64,000 bases of DNA from Psilocybe azurescens. Lineage: Eukaryota > Basidiomycota > Agaricomycetes > Agaricales > Agrocybaceae. Positions 47,149 to 57,882 of this stretch are shown one piece after another (position 1 is the stretch's first letter; each line of letters begins with the position of its first letter). Under the pieces are notes generated by a model, which was given only the letters and a program-made list of their open reading frames with translations, did no database searches and was not told the DNA's origin. A program made the translations under genes and the position numbers. Location: positions 62,001-126,000 of the forward strand of contig JAJIRX010000181.1 of assembly GCA_023853785.1 (NCBI GenBank), in the 5' to 3' direction.

Positions 47149-48338
47149 AACGAGCAGTAGAGGATATATATTCGACCACTAGTGCTTAAGACGTTTGTAA
47201 GATGTAGACAGGGAGACACCAAGGGGCGCTTAACTATGACTCGATTTGAAATAAACCACCTGCCTAAAATAGAATATCACCTCCACGTGATGAGTATATT
47301 TTTGTTCAAATTAAAGTTAAAACTCTCATGTTCATTGTTCAAGAAGTTGGAAGGCCACAGACATGTTTCATTTTTGCTTTCCAAGACTCAAAATATTCCT
47401 TTTCTTCTTCTTTGATCATATTTGATGGCATCTTGTTAATTTTTTTGTGAGAACATGGCTTGTAAAAATGTTTTGATTTTTGGGATCAGACTTTGCTCCA
47501 TGAGATCCTGTCCAAAAACAATATTTTCAAAACTTTAGCAATTTTTTGGGCAACACCAATATTTTTGCCTCCATATGCTTAAAACAAAGATTTTGAAAAA
47601 TCAGCTCATGAAAATCAACTATAAATGGTATATTCTGGAAGCCTAATGGTCCTGCATGTATCTAAATACTATTTGAGACCAAACTAAATGGACAAAAAAA
47701 TTGGATGCCTTTGCTTGTCCGCAGCTATAGTAATAGTAGTATCAATTTGGATCAATTACTTTAACTCTGTTCTCTCTTTCCTTTCTTGGTTCGAGTTCTT
47801 ACACTGGACCGATTCTGGACAATCATTGTCAAAATCAGCCGAGTCAAATGATCAATTACGTACTCTGCGTGTTGAACATCTTTGGACTCCCCAATATCAA
47901 TATCCGCTCAGACAACGCTCGGGCACTCAATGCCTCCGTTTGGCCTCCGTTGAGACCTTCAAGTATTCACAACAGTGTCTTGAAAAAGAAACTCGATAAT
48001 TCTTTATTTCTCAAACAAACCCCAAGGGTCCCATTTGCTGAAGCTCCAGTCAAATCCGTTTCGAACCAACGGGAAACCTTACCAGTTACAGACTCTCTTT
48101 CAGTCTCTCACGGGATTGACGGGACCTTGTTACTATGACTTGCTGATGTGTATACATTCATCATATGGCATCGACAGTACACAGACCTGAGGTAGTTGAT
48201 GGAAAAATTGTGATCTCTTCCTTTTGATTGAAGTCCTGTTTCGAATCTCAATTTATCTGGATTTACATAAAGCGAGGCTACATCAATGTGGGGTGAAATC
48301 GACTGACGTCCTTTATCTCTGACCTAGGATTCTCTATC
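47149..48338. repeat. AT-rich, CpG-depleted block, likely mobile-element relic
   Basis: From about 47290 to 47700 the sequence is strongly AT-rich and I count no CG dinucleotide on reading it, unlike flanking genes. It resembles in style the block next to the mobile-element gene near 61.8-62 kb. Two overlapping ORFs at 47688-48138 contain one hydrophobic segment (LSAAIVIVVSIWINYF) but no recognisable domain, so I do not call them genes. The last 150 bases must contain the hydrolase promoter. Confidence 0.5.
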
Positions 48339-49670
48339 ATGTTTACAGAGCGACTTGCGCAACTTCCAGGCGGCATTGAGCTTTCGTACACTGACAGTGG
48401 CCCGCCTGCCTCAAGTTCAACTGATTATACAACACTCATCATTGTCCATGGAATGGGATTCAATGCTCGTATGTCGTCCCGTTTTGTATCTTGCTTCCTG
48501 ATCGTCAATTTTGATTTCTTTTAGATGGTTTTGAGAAATTGCACGATCTTGCTGCCAAGTACAATCTCCGAACGATAGCTTTCCAACGTCGGGGATACCA
48601 AGGTTCTACAGAGTATACAGACAGCGAACTGGACGACCAGTACAATGGACGCAAGTCCTGTGGAGACCGACTCGCCCTCGAGCTTGCGTACTTCTGCCAA
48701 CACGTAGCGGAGGAACACCATATTCCACTAAAAAGCAAGGACGGCAAATCTGGAGGCATTGCAATTTTGGGATGGTCTATGGGAGCAGTATCAGCCATGT
48801 CAATTTTCTCCGATTCCACCAACCTACCGTCCGACATACACGACAATCTTGCAAAATATATACGAAACCTAGTTTTATATGGTTTGTTATGTCCTTATCT
48901 CAAGCCGCTTTATAACACATGTCATTTTCTCAGATCCACCTTATCAAGCCTATGGATATGAGCTCCCTGCCAATTACGAAGCCCCGAAGCCAGCTAGTGA
49001 TCAAACGCATGCTCCGTCTAGTGAAGAAATATACGGAGCAGTACGAATCGCAATCAGCGGTTATTACGACAAACCGAAAGATTGGTCTGGCGATATCAAT
49101 GCTCTAGATCAACGTATGCGCGCAGACAAGGTGACAGTCGACGGATGGACGGCTGAGGAGAACAGAAACTATTTCTCATTGGAGTCTGCAATGAAGGCTG
49201 ATTTCTCTATGTCAGTGAAATTCGCTATCCTGAGAGACCACGCCAAATCATATCTCTTATTCTTCATTCAGGTTTATGCCACCGTTTCAAAAGTTAGTTG
49301 GGGAAGTAACTCGTGGCGTTCTTTTCAGCGAGACCGCAGCAAAGGTCTTTTCCCTTCAGTGCAAGTAACACTTCTATACCCTGAACGGACACACTGGTAT
49401 TGCGTGTGGGGATCATGGATCACCCAAAAGCTTTACAACGAATGTAAAAATCGAGGGGAGATCATCCGACCACTAAACGTCGTTCACATCAAAGGCGGCA
49501 ACCATTTTGTAAGTATATCAATTTTCAGGGTAATTGGATTGCCATTCTTATCCATGCTGGTTCTCTAGACTCATCATGATAAGCCCAATGAATTCCCTCG
49601 CCGCTGTGCAGACCGGACTAAGTCTTTAATAGGCCGGGACCAGTCTACGGATGGACCCCGCTGTTATTAG
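48339..49670 (+). CDS. Alpha/beta-hydrolase fold protein
   Basis: The fold's landmarks are present: an oxyanion region LIIVHGMGFN, RTIAFQRRGYQGST, the nucleophile elbow GWSMGAV with its Ser, and a C-terminal His in IKGGNHF preceding THHDKPNEFPRR. Introns at about 48470-48524 and 48880-48934 splice in phase (NAHGFEK, LYDPPYQ). The stop is TAG at 49668-49670. The start ATG at 48339 gives MFTERLAQLPGGIELSYTD, typical of this family. One base seems missing at C49352-49354; adding it continues VQVTLLYPERTHWYCVWGSW. It is probably a soluble esterase or lipase-like enzyme; the substrate is unknown. No signal peptide is visible. Confidence 0.85.
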
Positions 49671-49872
49671 GCAAAACGAGTGGGTAAGCACTGGCTATGG
49701 TTGTAGAGTATGGAAATAAGCTTTATTCTCACTAGAGAAATGGACATATCCTGTCAGTCCAAAGGCAGATGTGTATGATATTAGATGCATATACATTTCT
49801 AAATTTATGGGACCCATGTGCAATGCGTAGTACTAGGAAAGCATGAATAATGGAAAAATGTGTAGGCTTTAT

Positions 49873-50997
49873 TTAAACCGCAACATATCCGCCACGACTT
49901 GAAGTCCTGCGTGGCCTCACGTTCGAACAGAGATGAGATACGACATCACTTAGCATATAAGGAACCTCCTTCCAGAAATCACGATGGCTGCAAAAGTATG
50001 TTAGTGGACAAACCCGTATTTAAGTAGTCAATAGTATAGCGTACGGTATCAAATCAAGACCTCTTGAACCATACGTCGAATAGTTGTAGTAGGCTCCGAG
50101 ACCGAAGTATGCGACGAAGGCAAGGAGAATTCTGCCATACCCGCCCCTATCAGATCGCGTTGACAATCAAAGAAACTATGAAATGTACTGACACGAGGAA
50201 AAACCATCCTATTCCACTCCCGACGTTCTCTTTTTCTCCAGTCTCGTCATTGTTGTCGCCACCATTGTCGCCTTCTTCCTCTTTGAAAGGGCAACCTGCA
50301 GGCGCACTCCATTCCAAGTCAAGTCTTGATCCGTTATATGCAATGAATTTAGGTTCAGATATATCTTGTGGATCGCATAGTAGAGTTAGATTCAGAATTT
50401 GTCGGATAGGTGTGGAAAAAGGGGGCGCGGGGTATTCTGCTCCATGTAATATAAGTGAAAGATATTTGGGGGCTACAAAAAGACGGGTTCAAACCTTGGT
50501 TAGCAATATAATGTATTAAATGACGCACAGAGGCTCGCAGTGGAAATAGGGTCCAAGTTGGCCGATTGGGCCACTGGAATAACCGCAACTATACGGTCCT
50601 GATCATCCGTTTTCTGGTTTACCTTCGTAAGACACGCTCTAGTTCCTGAAGGACACTTGAATGGGTTGAATGTTGAATATGTTAGTGAGCAGTGGTACTG
50701 AAAGACGCGATCCTCATGTCGCAGCCGTACCTGGTCGTGTTCCGAAAGTCCCTCTTGAGGCTTCAGCTCCGCACACAAGTCAAACCTCAAAGAATCAACG
50801 GTCTTGGTTGGCGGTGTATCGCGCGTTCTGTTCACAGTATGAACTCCAGCAAGTGATGTCAAGTCAAACTTGGTGTTGTCAACCGTTAAATGGCAATCGA
50901 ATGGTGTCTCTGAATCTGCCGCAAGCACTGACGTCGCATCCAAGAGAAGGTATAAGAAGATTACTAGAATATCACATCTGAAGGACCGTATAATCAT
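49873..50997 (-). CDS. ATG27: Autophagy-related protein 27 (MRH-domain type I membrane protein)
   Basis: A signal peptide (IRSFRCDILVIFLYLLLDA) opens the protein. A mannose-6-phosphate-receptor-homology domain follows with paired Cys (PFDCHLTVDNTKFDLTSL, FDLCAEL, GTRACL, SLCA, LLCDPQ). A C-terminal membrane helix is followed by a short cytosolic tail: FVAYFGLGAYYNYSTYGSRG, HRDFWKEVPYML, DVVSHLCSNVRP, then SSRGGYVAV, characteristic of Atg27. In yeast it cycles between Golgi, vacuole and Atg9 vesicles. The start ATG is at 50997 and the stop TAA at 49873-49875. The splice between GWFFL and the helix is one base unclear. Confidence 0.87.
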
Positions 50998-51627
50998 GAT
51001 TTCAGAAGGAAGGAGTAAAGGCGAAGTGTAAATAGTAGTGGAAGATGAAGACGATTGCCAAGGCTCAACCTACGTCAAGGCTGGTTGTTTGTTCATGCTT
51101 GGCGGTGCTCTTAGACGCCCTGCGGGCGCAACTTTGGCGTAACAGGCTGCATAGTGGCTGCGTAGTAGACTTACTATTGGAAATGGTACCAGTCAACGTG
51201 GAATAGACTTTATTCAATGCGCAGTACCTATTGGAAATGTGTAAATACTACCGAACAGTCAGTAATGTTGAAGGGAAGGTAATACTGGCATTCAACTCAC
51301 CCCAGTCAACGTAGAATAGACTGAGGGGAGTTGATGCGAACTAACGACTGGGCACAAGGGTAAGACATCTAAAAGAATTTAATAAACAAATGGCGTGCCA
51401 GTGACAAAGGCATGGTTAGAAATTCAACACCTACTCGATTATATAACGTCCATGTCGCGCTGACAACGGGCTGGTAATGACCATAGTAACTTGATAACAA
51501 CGGTACGTACAAGCCTTGACCAGAGGTAAATTACAATTTTTCTTTCTTAATCAATCCATCCCGGCTGCAACCCGGCTGCGGAATAAAACCAGTGAAACTC
51601 AATGATTGTGTCCTGTTTGGCGCCTTG
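50998..51627. other. Intergenic region with short imperfect direct repeats
   Basis: Between the ATG27 start and the stop of the DUF4419 gene no coding frame is recognised. AGTCAACGTGGAATAGACT at about 51191 recurs as AGTCAACGTAGAATAGACT at about 51304, and TATTGGAAATG occurs near 51176 and 51230. The left part should hold the ATG27 promoter. Confidence 0.4.
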
Positions 51628-52953
51628 TTAAGTCTTTATGAAGATGAACCACGCAGGCAACGGACTGATGGTGTCTCTTTCCTCTCGCTGAATGCGTGCG
51701 CCCATGTGTCCTGAGACCATCATGCAATCGAACTTTTCGCCATTGTCATCGAGTTCAACATCTACCTCGCAGAATCCAACTGGAATAGCGTCGTCGCTCA
51801 TAATTGCATATTGGACTTCATCAAGAATGAGTCGGTACGGTCCACCGCGGTAGGAGCGATCATTTGAGGTAGCAAAAGCCCCAGACAAATCTGGACCACG
51901 CCATTTCCCTTCACTATTCCAAACACAGAATGCAGTAATCCATCCTGAAATGGAACCAGGCCCCGAGCCACCTCGAACATGATGGCATACCTTTCCCCAG
52001 AAATCGATGTCGGCCTCACCGTCAAACGCAGATACGAACCTCTTGAGTATGGGTTTGAGAAGATTCGCCCAAACGGTTGGTTCGGTGCCAAAAGAACCAA
52101 GCTTGTCAAGTCGAAGTAGGATTTTTCCCAGTCACTTTTTTCGCCCTCAAGGGTGACCGAGGGTATGCCGCACATTAACGTGAACCCGTAAGAAAAGTAG
52201 CTGGAGAGCACAATAATTTCAGAACGAAAGAAGAAAAAAAAGAAGTCGAATGAACATACGCCTTCAATGTCGACATCATAAGAACAGAACAAACGACAGT
52301 GTCGTTGTGCGAGGTAGTTGTAAAGTCCGGCAGAATCCAGTCTTTGAGGTCTTTGTCAACCACCTAAAGTTTTGGATGAGTATACATACAAACTATGAAG
52401 GTCTCAGGTTGACAAACATTGGCGTGTATTAAATTAGACATTTGACGCGCAAGATTGCCAAAATCAACAGAATATCGATTCCCTACCGCCTCTACTACGA
52501 GTTTCTTTTTTCCTTCGTGTGCCACAAATTGAGAACGGAGGTTCTCTGCATTGGCATTGACACTATAAAGTGATTAGACGAATTGCAGTTCAGATTATAC
52601 TAAGCGGCAATGGGCATACTAGAAGTTGAATTGCCCTAGGATGGCTATCCACACATCGTCTGGTCTGCAAATATAAAAATCAGCCTATATCTGAATTCCA
52701 ACGTTATCGAATACCTTAGGATAAGGTGGTGGTGCCGGTTATAGGCCAGCATAACTGTATCCACGAATCCGTTACTTTGGGGTAATATATCGAGGGTCGA
52801 CTGAGTCCCAGAGAAAGAGCTTTGGAGTAATTCGCCATGAGAGGATCTTGTTTTCCGTCCCCATGTATTTGTAAGAAGTTGACTAGCTTGCAGTCCTTCA
52901 AAAATTTGAAAAGGATTGGCGTCATGGTCTGCGACTTTGAAGGAAACGGGCAT
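51628..52953 (-). CDS. DUF4419-domain protein
   Basis: The domain signature RPDDVWIAILGQFNFYVNANAEN is clear, followed by LARQMSNLIHANVVDKDLKDWILPDF and TTTSHNDTVVCSVLMM. Later parts include FSYGFTLMCGIPSVTL, DIDFWGKVCHHV and SGPGSISGWITAFCVWNSEGKW, which recur in fungal homologues. The function is unknown. I take ATG 52953 (MPVSFKVADHDANPF) as the start and TAA at 51628-51630 as the stop. The frame breaks at T52122-52126 (minus-strand A5); one more base gives WEKILLRLDKLGSFGTEP. The gene is divergent from the ataxin-3 gene, with about 380 bases between starts. Confidence 0.83.
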
Positions 52954-53334
52954 GATAGATATCTGCTTGTGTTCCACACCTGTAGCTCGTAACAAATACT
53001 ATGTTGAAGGCCGCCAATCCCGCCAGATAAGTAATACGAGTGACTAAAATACCTCATCAAAGATGGATGTTCATCTTGGAATGGAAGGGTTGTTCTAGAT
53101 CATCTGAAATACAAGATACAGCGGGCGGTACCGTGAGATGAAGATGATGTTGAGAAAATTTGAAGCTAAATGACTTGCAAGTGACCCAAGTCTACACGAA
53201 GAGGCCGGCTTATGTATCCGCATTGGGATGCGGTGCTAAGCTTAAATTAAGTCAATGAAGACGCGTCTCATTAGCCACTGACTATCTGATCTCTACCACC
53301 ATTGTCTACTATCTCCAAAATCAATTCGCGTATA

Positions 53335-55110
53335 ATGGCTGGACTAGAACGTCTTATTCCTTACATATATCACGAAAAACAACAGCAGGGGTCTATGTTA
53401 TGTGCTCAGCACGCGCTCAACTCTCTTCTTCGTACGTCTTTTATGTACTTTTGTTAGTTCATTAACAGAACGTCTTTTCAGAAGGAAATTATGTGCGTTT
53501 ACTCTGGCTTACTGAGACTTTCGGCTTGTAGCTGCTTACCCTCTTTGACAGTTTACTGCTCCAGATCTTTCTGACATCGCTCGCAGTCTCGACTCTCTGG
53601 AAGAGAGCTACGATGACAGTAACACTGGACACACTAGCACAAACATGGATGACACAGGTACGTGGACTGTTGTCTCATAGGTCTGACTCTGGGGCCAAGG
53701 CTTTGCATAGGTTTCTTCTCTGTACAAGTTCTAGATAATGCGTTGAAAGTCTGGGGCCTAAAGTAGTTATGCTTTATTTCTTGCACATTCTAATAGCTGA
53801 GTTTGTCACTAATACTAGCCTTACACGATGGCGGGGTGAGGAAATGCGTCCTTATCAGGATCACCCACAGTGAGCACCAGCACCCCTTTTACAGCCGTCT
53901 TTTAAGATCTGACGTGATATATTATATTTAAGGACGCAACTTGGCTTTATTCTGAACCTGGAGCAGCACTGGTTTACACTACGTAGGTTTGGAAAGGCCA
54001 ACCCAAATATAGACCTAGACGAAGGAGATGGTCACTGGTTTAATCTCAATTCATTTCTTCCCAAGCCAGAATGGGTCGGCAAATTGTATCTAGGCATGGT
54101 TCTGCAACAAGCAGAAACAGAAGGTATGCCACACCAATACCTCGGCGTTGTCGACACTCTAATATATTGTAGGCTACTCCGTATTTTCTGTCACACAATC
54201 CAATCCGGACGCACCTCTAGCACTCCCACGAACAGAAGCAGATATGATTGCGTCCACACTCCCAGAACCCACATCTGGTTCCAGTGCGCGCTTTCAAACT
54301 GTACCTGACACCTTCAAAGGTGATACCTCGAACTCTGAAGATGTCAACTTGGAAGAAGAAGATCTAGAGCTGCAAGCTGCCTTGCAAGCTTCGCTTATGG
54401 GCATGGACCAGGAAGACGACGATGAAGACGAAGACGAAGATGAGCCTTCATCTCCTGAACTCCCTCCTGTTGGATTTGCCACTCCTCATTTTCAACAATT
54501 TGCAAGTCCATCCTCGTCTGGGTTCGGTTCAGGGTCACGTACACCACAAACAAGGCAGCCTCCACCTGCTAATGATTCCCTTCCTGGACACGCAGACTTG
54601 GACCCTGTAGCGGCAAGCATGGAGAGAAACCGAGTTCTTCTTCAAAGAATGAAGCAACAGCAAGAATTTGCTCAGAGAGAAATGTGGAACGAATCGGACC
54701 TAACCCCAGAAGAGCAAGCTGCTTTAGAAGACAGAAGAGAGCGACGTCGAAGACAAGAGGAAGAAGAAGACGAGCAACTGCGACGAGCAATTGAAGAGAG
54801 CGAGGCTCTTGCCGAGAAACATCGTCTAGAACGAGGCAATAATTCAATGGATGTCGACAGTCAGGACGAGAGTCCACCACCTATCTCAAACGCCACTCTA
54901 CATGACGATGAGGATGCCGAGCTCCAGGCTGCGCTCAGAGCGTCTTTGGAACGTTCCACATCCTTACAAGCTCAAGCATCAACCTCAACAGACGATGCGG
55001 AGTCGGTTGTTTCAGATACCACAAGTGCCGCGGAAGAATTGCCCACCTCATCAGCTGCCCCAACCCTAGATGAAATTCGCCAACGTCGTCTAGCTCGCTT
55101 TGGTCAATAG
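53335..55110 (+). CDS. Ataxin-3-type Josephin-domain deubiquitinase with UIMs
   Basis: The Josephin catalytic domain has the Cys in GSMLCAQHALNSLL, the His and Asn regions HWFTLRRFG and HWFNLNSFLP, and SDIARSLDSLEESY. Ubiquitin-interacting motifs follow: DLELQAALQASLMG, EQLRRAIEESEALAEK and ELQAALRASLERS. An acidic stretch (QEDDDEDEDEDEPS) and a charged coiled coil (EQAALEDRRERRRRQEEEEDEQ) lie between. It should trim Lys-linked ubiquitin chains in protein quality control. The start ATG is at 53335 and the stop TAG at 55108-55110. Introns join in phase at LLQGNYF, PHTQLGFI or a close variant, and EGYSVFSV. No frame break is needed here, unlike in most neighbours. Confidence 0.93.
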
Positions 55111-55415
55111 TTTTATAACAATTAGGAATCATCGGTAGCAGTTTGGACGTTGGTCTGAAAGCAGAACACATAGATTATTGATTTTCTATGCAAAGTGATA
55201 GAATACTTGTTACAAAAGAGAGAGAGGTCCGCCATACAAGTCCGCATTACAAAAACTGTGAAACTATGATAGGTATAGTACATGTAAATCCCACCTTTTC
55301 AGGTTCAGAATACTATGAAGATAATTTACATGGCGGTATGTTATTTTACAGAGTCGAATAATGCCTAGGGATTGGTTACGAGGAAACAAACAAGAGAAAT
55401 AGGGATAGTGCTGGG
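55111..55415. other. Convergent intergenic region
   Basis: This 305-base stretch is between the ataxin-3 stop (+) and the RING-protein stop (-). No gene is visible; it holds both 3' ends. Confidence 0.35.
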
Positions 55416-57520
55416 TTACATTCCAGAATACATGGAGGTGCTGGGAGCTGTAGGCATATATGGATCAGTGGGATCAGGTTCATCACTACGCCCTCGTCTC
55501 TGTCGCCTGTGAGCGAATCGCAAATAACGGGAGAATCGGCCTGTATTGACATGGCCGCGGCCATGAGCAGCGGGTCCATCCGCCTCTCCTTGTTCAGGCT
55601 CAGGCTCGTCGTCGTCATGGCCAGCGATCATATTTTCGAGGGCAAGGAAGTCTATTTAGGTCAGTCAGTAAACTGTCAAGAAATGGAAAGATGACGTACC
55701 GTGACGACAAATTGGGCAGGAGCTAGATAATTTGAGAAGCCAGGGATCAACACAATTTTGGTGGAAGCAGTGTTTGCCTTCGCATGGCAGAACACGGATA
55801 TCATCTCCCTCTTCAAAGTCCACAATGCAGATTGGGCACGTTTCGCGCCCGATAGATGCTGGCACAACGTCGTCCTGCACTTGTCGAGCGGGTGCCCGAG
55901 AAATATCTCGCGAGGATCCTTCTCCGAGATCCTTCAAGGGATATTGTCTGTTTGCTGAGGCATCACTAGAAATGGGCGAAGCAGATTTGGAAAAAGTGCT
56001 GGGTATGTCTGTTGATCCTGAAGGACTTGGGCTTTCCACCCTGTGTGCCTGATCGGTTACACGGCTACCTAAAGCAGTGCTGCTCGAGGAGTCTGCAGGA
56101 TTGATAGTAGGGTCAGGGGGTGTATTAGCGAGATCATTGATAGGAATTGGACCCATTTCCATGTTGTAACTCGAACTCTGAACCTCGGAGTCTTTGTCAA
56201 GGGGATATCTTGGGGGCGGCGGTTGAGACAGGCCAGCTTGGCTGCTACCGAACTTCACAATGGGGAAAGTATCAAGAATGGCACGAGTTAATCCTCTTGC
56301 ACGGCTCTGCGGTGGCCCGCCATCACCACCCATACGGGCACGCGGGCCATATCGCTCTGGGTGGCGAATCGCTCGTATCGCCTATCGATCACAGTTAGTA
56401 GGTACTACCGAAGATGTGCTATTAGTAAGATGGCTTACACCAGATATGATGACAATGCAGAACAGAGCTGAAACGCAGCCGGTAATGGCGTAGAGGATGA
56501 TCCTGAATGACCAATGGTACTGATTAGTTTCGAAACGAAAAATAGATATAACAAATCACGAACATGGCAAGTGCAGTATTGGGGGGATTGTTGCCCGTAC
56601 CTGCGCTTGTAGCATCAGAAGTGGGATTTCCAGGACCAGTTGCATTGTCTACGGCATTGTAAGCCTGTAACACAGTCAACAGATATCCAGGTGAGACAGG
56701 AACGCTCTCATTTATGGACCGAAGGATGTCATTCGCAGAGTTGTTCAACATTGCAGAGTTGTAGGAGCGAAGACTTTTGTTTGGACTCAATTGACCGAAC
56801 TGATATTCTATGAGATGCGAACTTGTAGAGCTTTGGGTTGAGAAGATATCGAATACTTGGTCGAAAGTAGCTGGATTGGAGTATTCGCGGTTTATGACGC
56901 ATGCTGTCGAATAAAGCGAGAATAGTAGCTATAGAGAATTTAGGGGACAGAACGCGACAGGATAAACAACACTTACCGCCGAAACGGCACCTTTATCTCG
57001 TGCCAAAGTAAAAATATCCTCTTCCATTGAAGCATTAGTGGCATTCCTATCGCACGAAACCAGAGCTATCCAAGGAGTTAAGGCTTTCCAAATATTTAGC
57101 AATCATGACTATAGAGAATAGATTTAACACGACCAACTTGGAGCTGTGAAGTTGTCGGCCATCTCCTCTGAGAAGTGGACCAGAGCACCCTTGAAGAGAG
57201 TGTAAGAGAGGACGGACTGAATTAAAAGGGGGTTAACTACCTTGCTAATCCCATTACTACCATTTCCTGCTAACTGGTAGGAGACATGTTCTAAATACGA
57301 CCTGCAAGTGACAATTGGAACCAAGACCCTTGCAGAAGCAACACGCTCTCTATGACTGACCCGTTCGAATACCATTGAATACGAAGACTTGATATATCCG
57401 TGATATTGAGGCCCCCGCAATAGCATCGTGTGTCGAATTTGTGGGAGAGGCTGGTATGTAGGCCAAAACCAGCTGAAGAAAGGAGAGTCCGATAGCGGCA
57501 ACGATCCCAAGGATGAACAT
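55416..57520 (-). CDS. Transmembrane RING-H2 ubiquitin ligase (PA-TM-RING-like)
   Basis: The start ATG at 57520 gives a hydrophobic signal (MFILGIVAAIGLSFLQLVLAYI). A lumenal, Asn/Cys-containing part follows, of protease-associated-like size (fold not verified), then a membrane helix (LYAITGCVSALFCIVIISG) and a cytosolic Ser/Pro-rich region. The RING-H2 finger has all eight ligands in order: CPIC, then CEGKHCFHQNC and CPIC, with VDFEEGDDIRVLP between (C3H2C3). The tail is Asp/Glu-rich and basic (HDDDEPEPEQ, HRRQRRGRSDE). It should ubiquitylate membrane cargo at endosomes or Golgi. The stop is TAA at 55416-55418. Confidence 0.85.
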
Positions 57521-57882
57521 GGCGGGAAAGAGGAAAGGACCTGAGAACAAGAGGACGCCCTTGCCTGCTATGGGCCAAAAGGCCGAGAAAGATTAAGCCT
57601 GCTCGACTAAACGACGGCCGTGGAAGACTCTCAACACGCGGACTCAGACTTGAAGCTATAAGTATCTTATATATACACGTGATCTCTCGGGACTTTAGCC
57701 CCTATTACTACGTCAATTTATGCGAAACCGATTGCTTATTGGGTCTCCCACATGAGAAATGTCTATCAGCAGGAGTCAATACTGTCATCGCAAGCAACTC
57801 GGGTGTGATTATTATCCGAGTCCCATTCTGCGCAAATCTCCCCACAGTGCGAAATGCGGTCATCCATGGCGCTCGACATATC

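Noticed and set aside
47688..48138. Two overlapping ORFs with one hydrophobic segment
   Set aside because: They sit at the edge of a CpG-free relic and show no domain or coherent splice.
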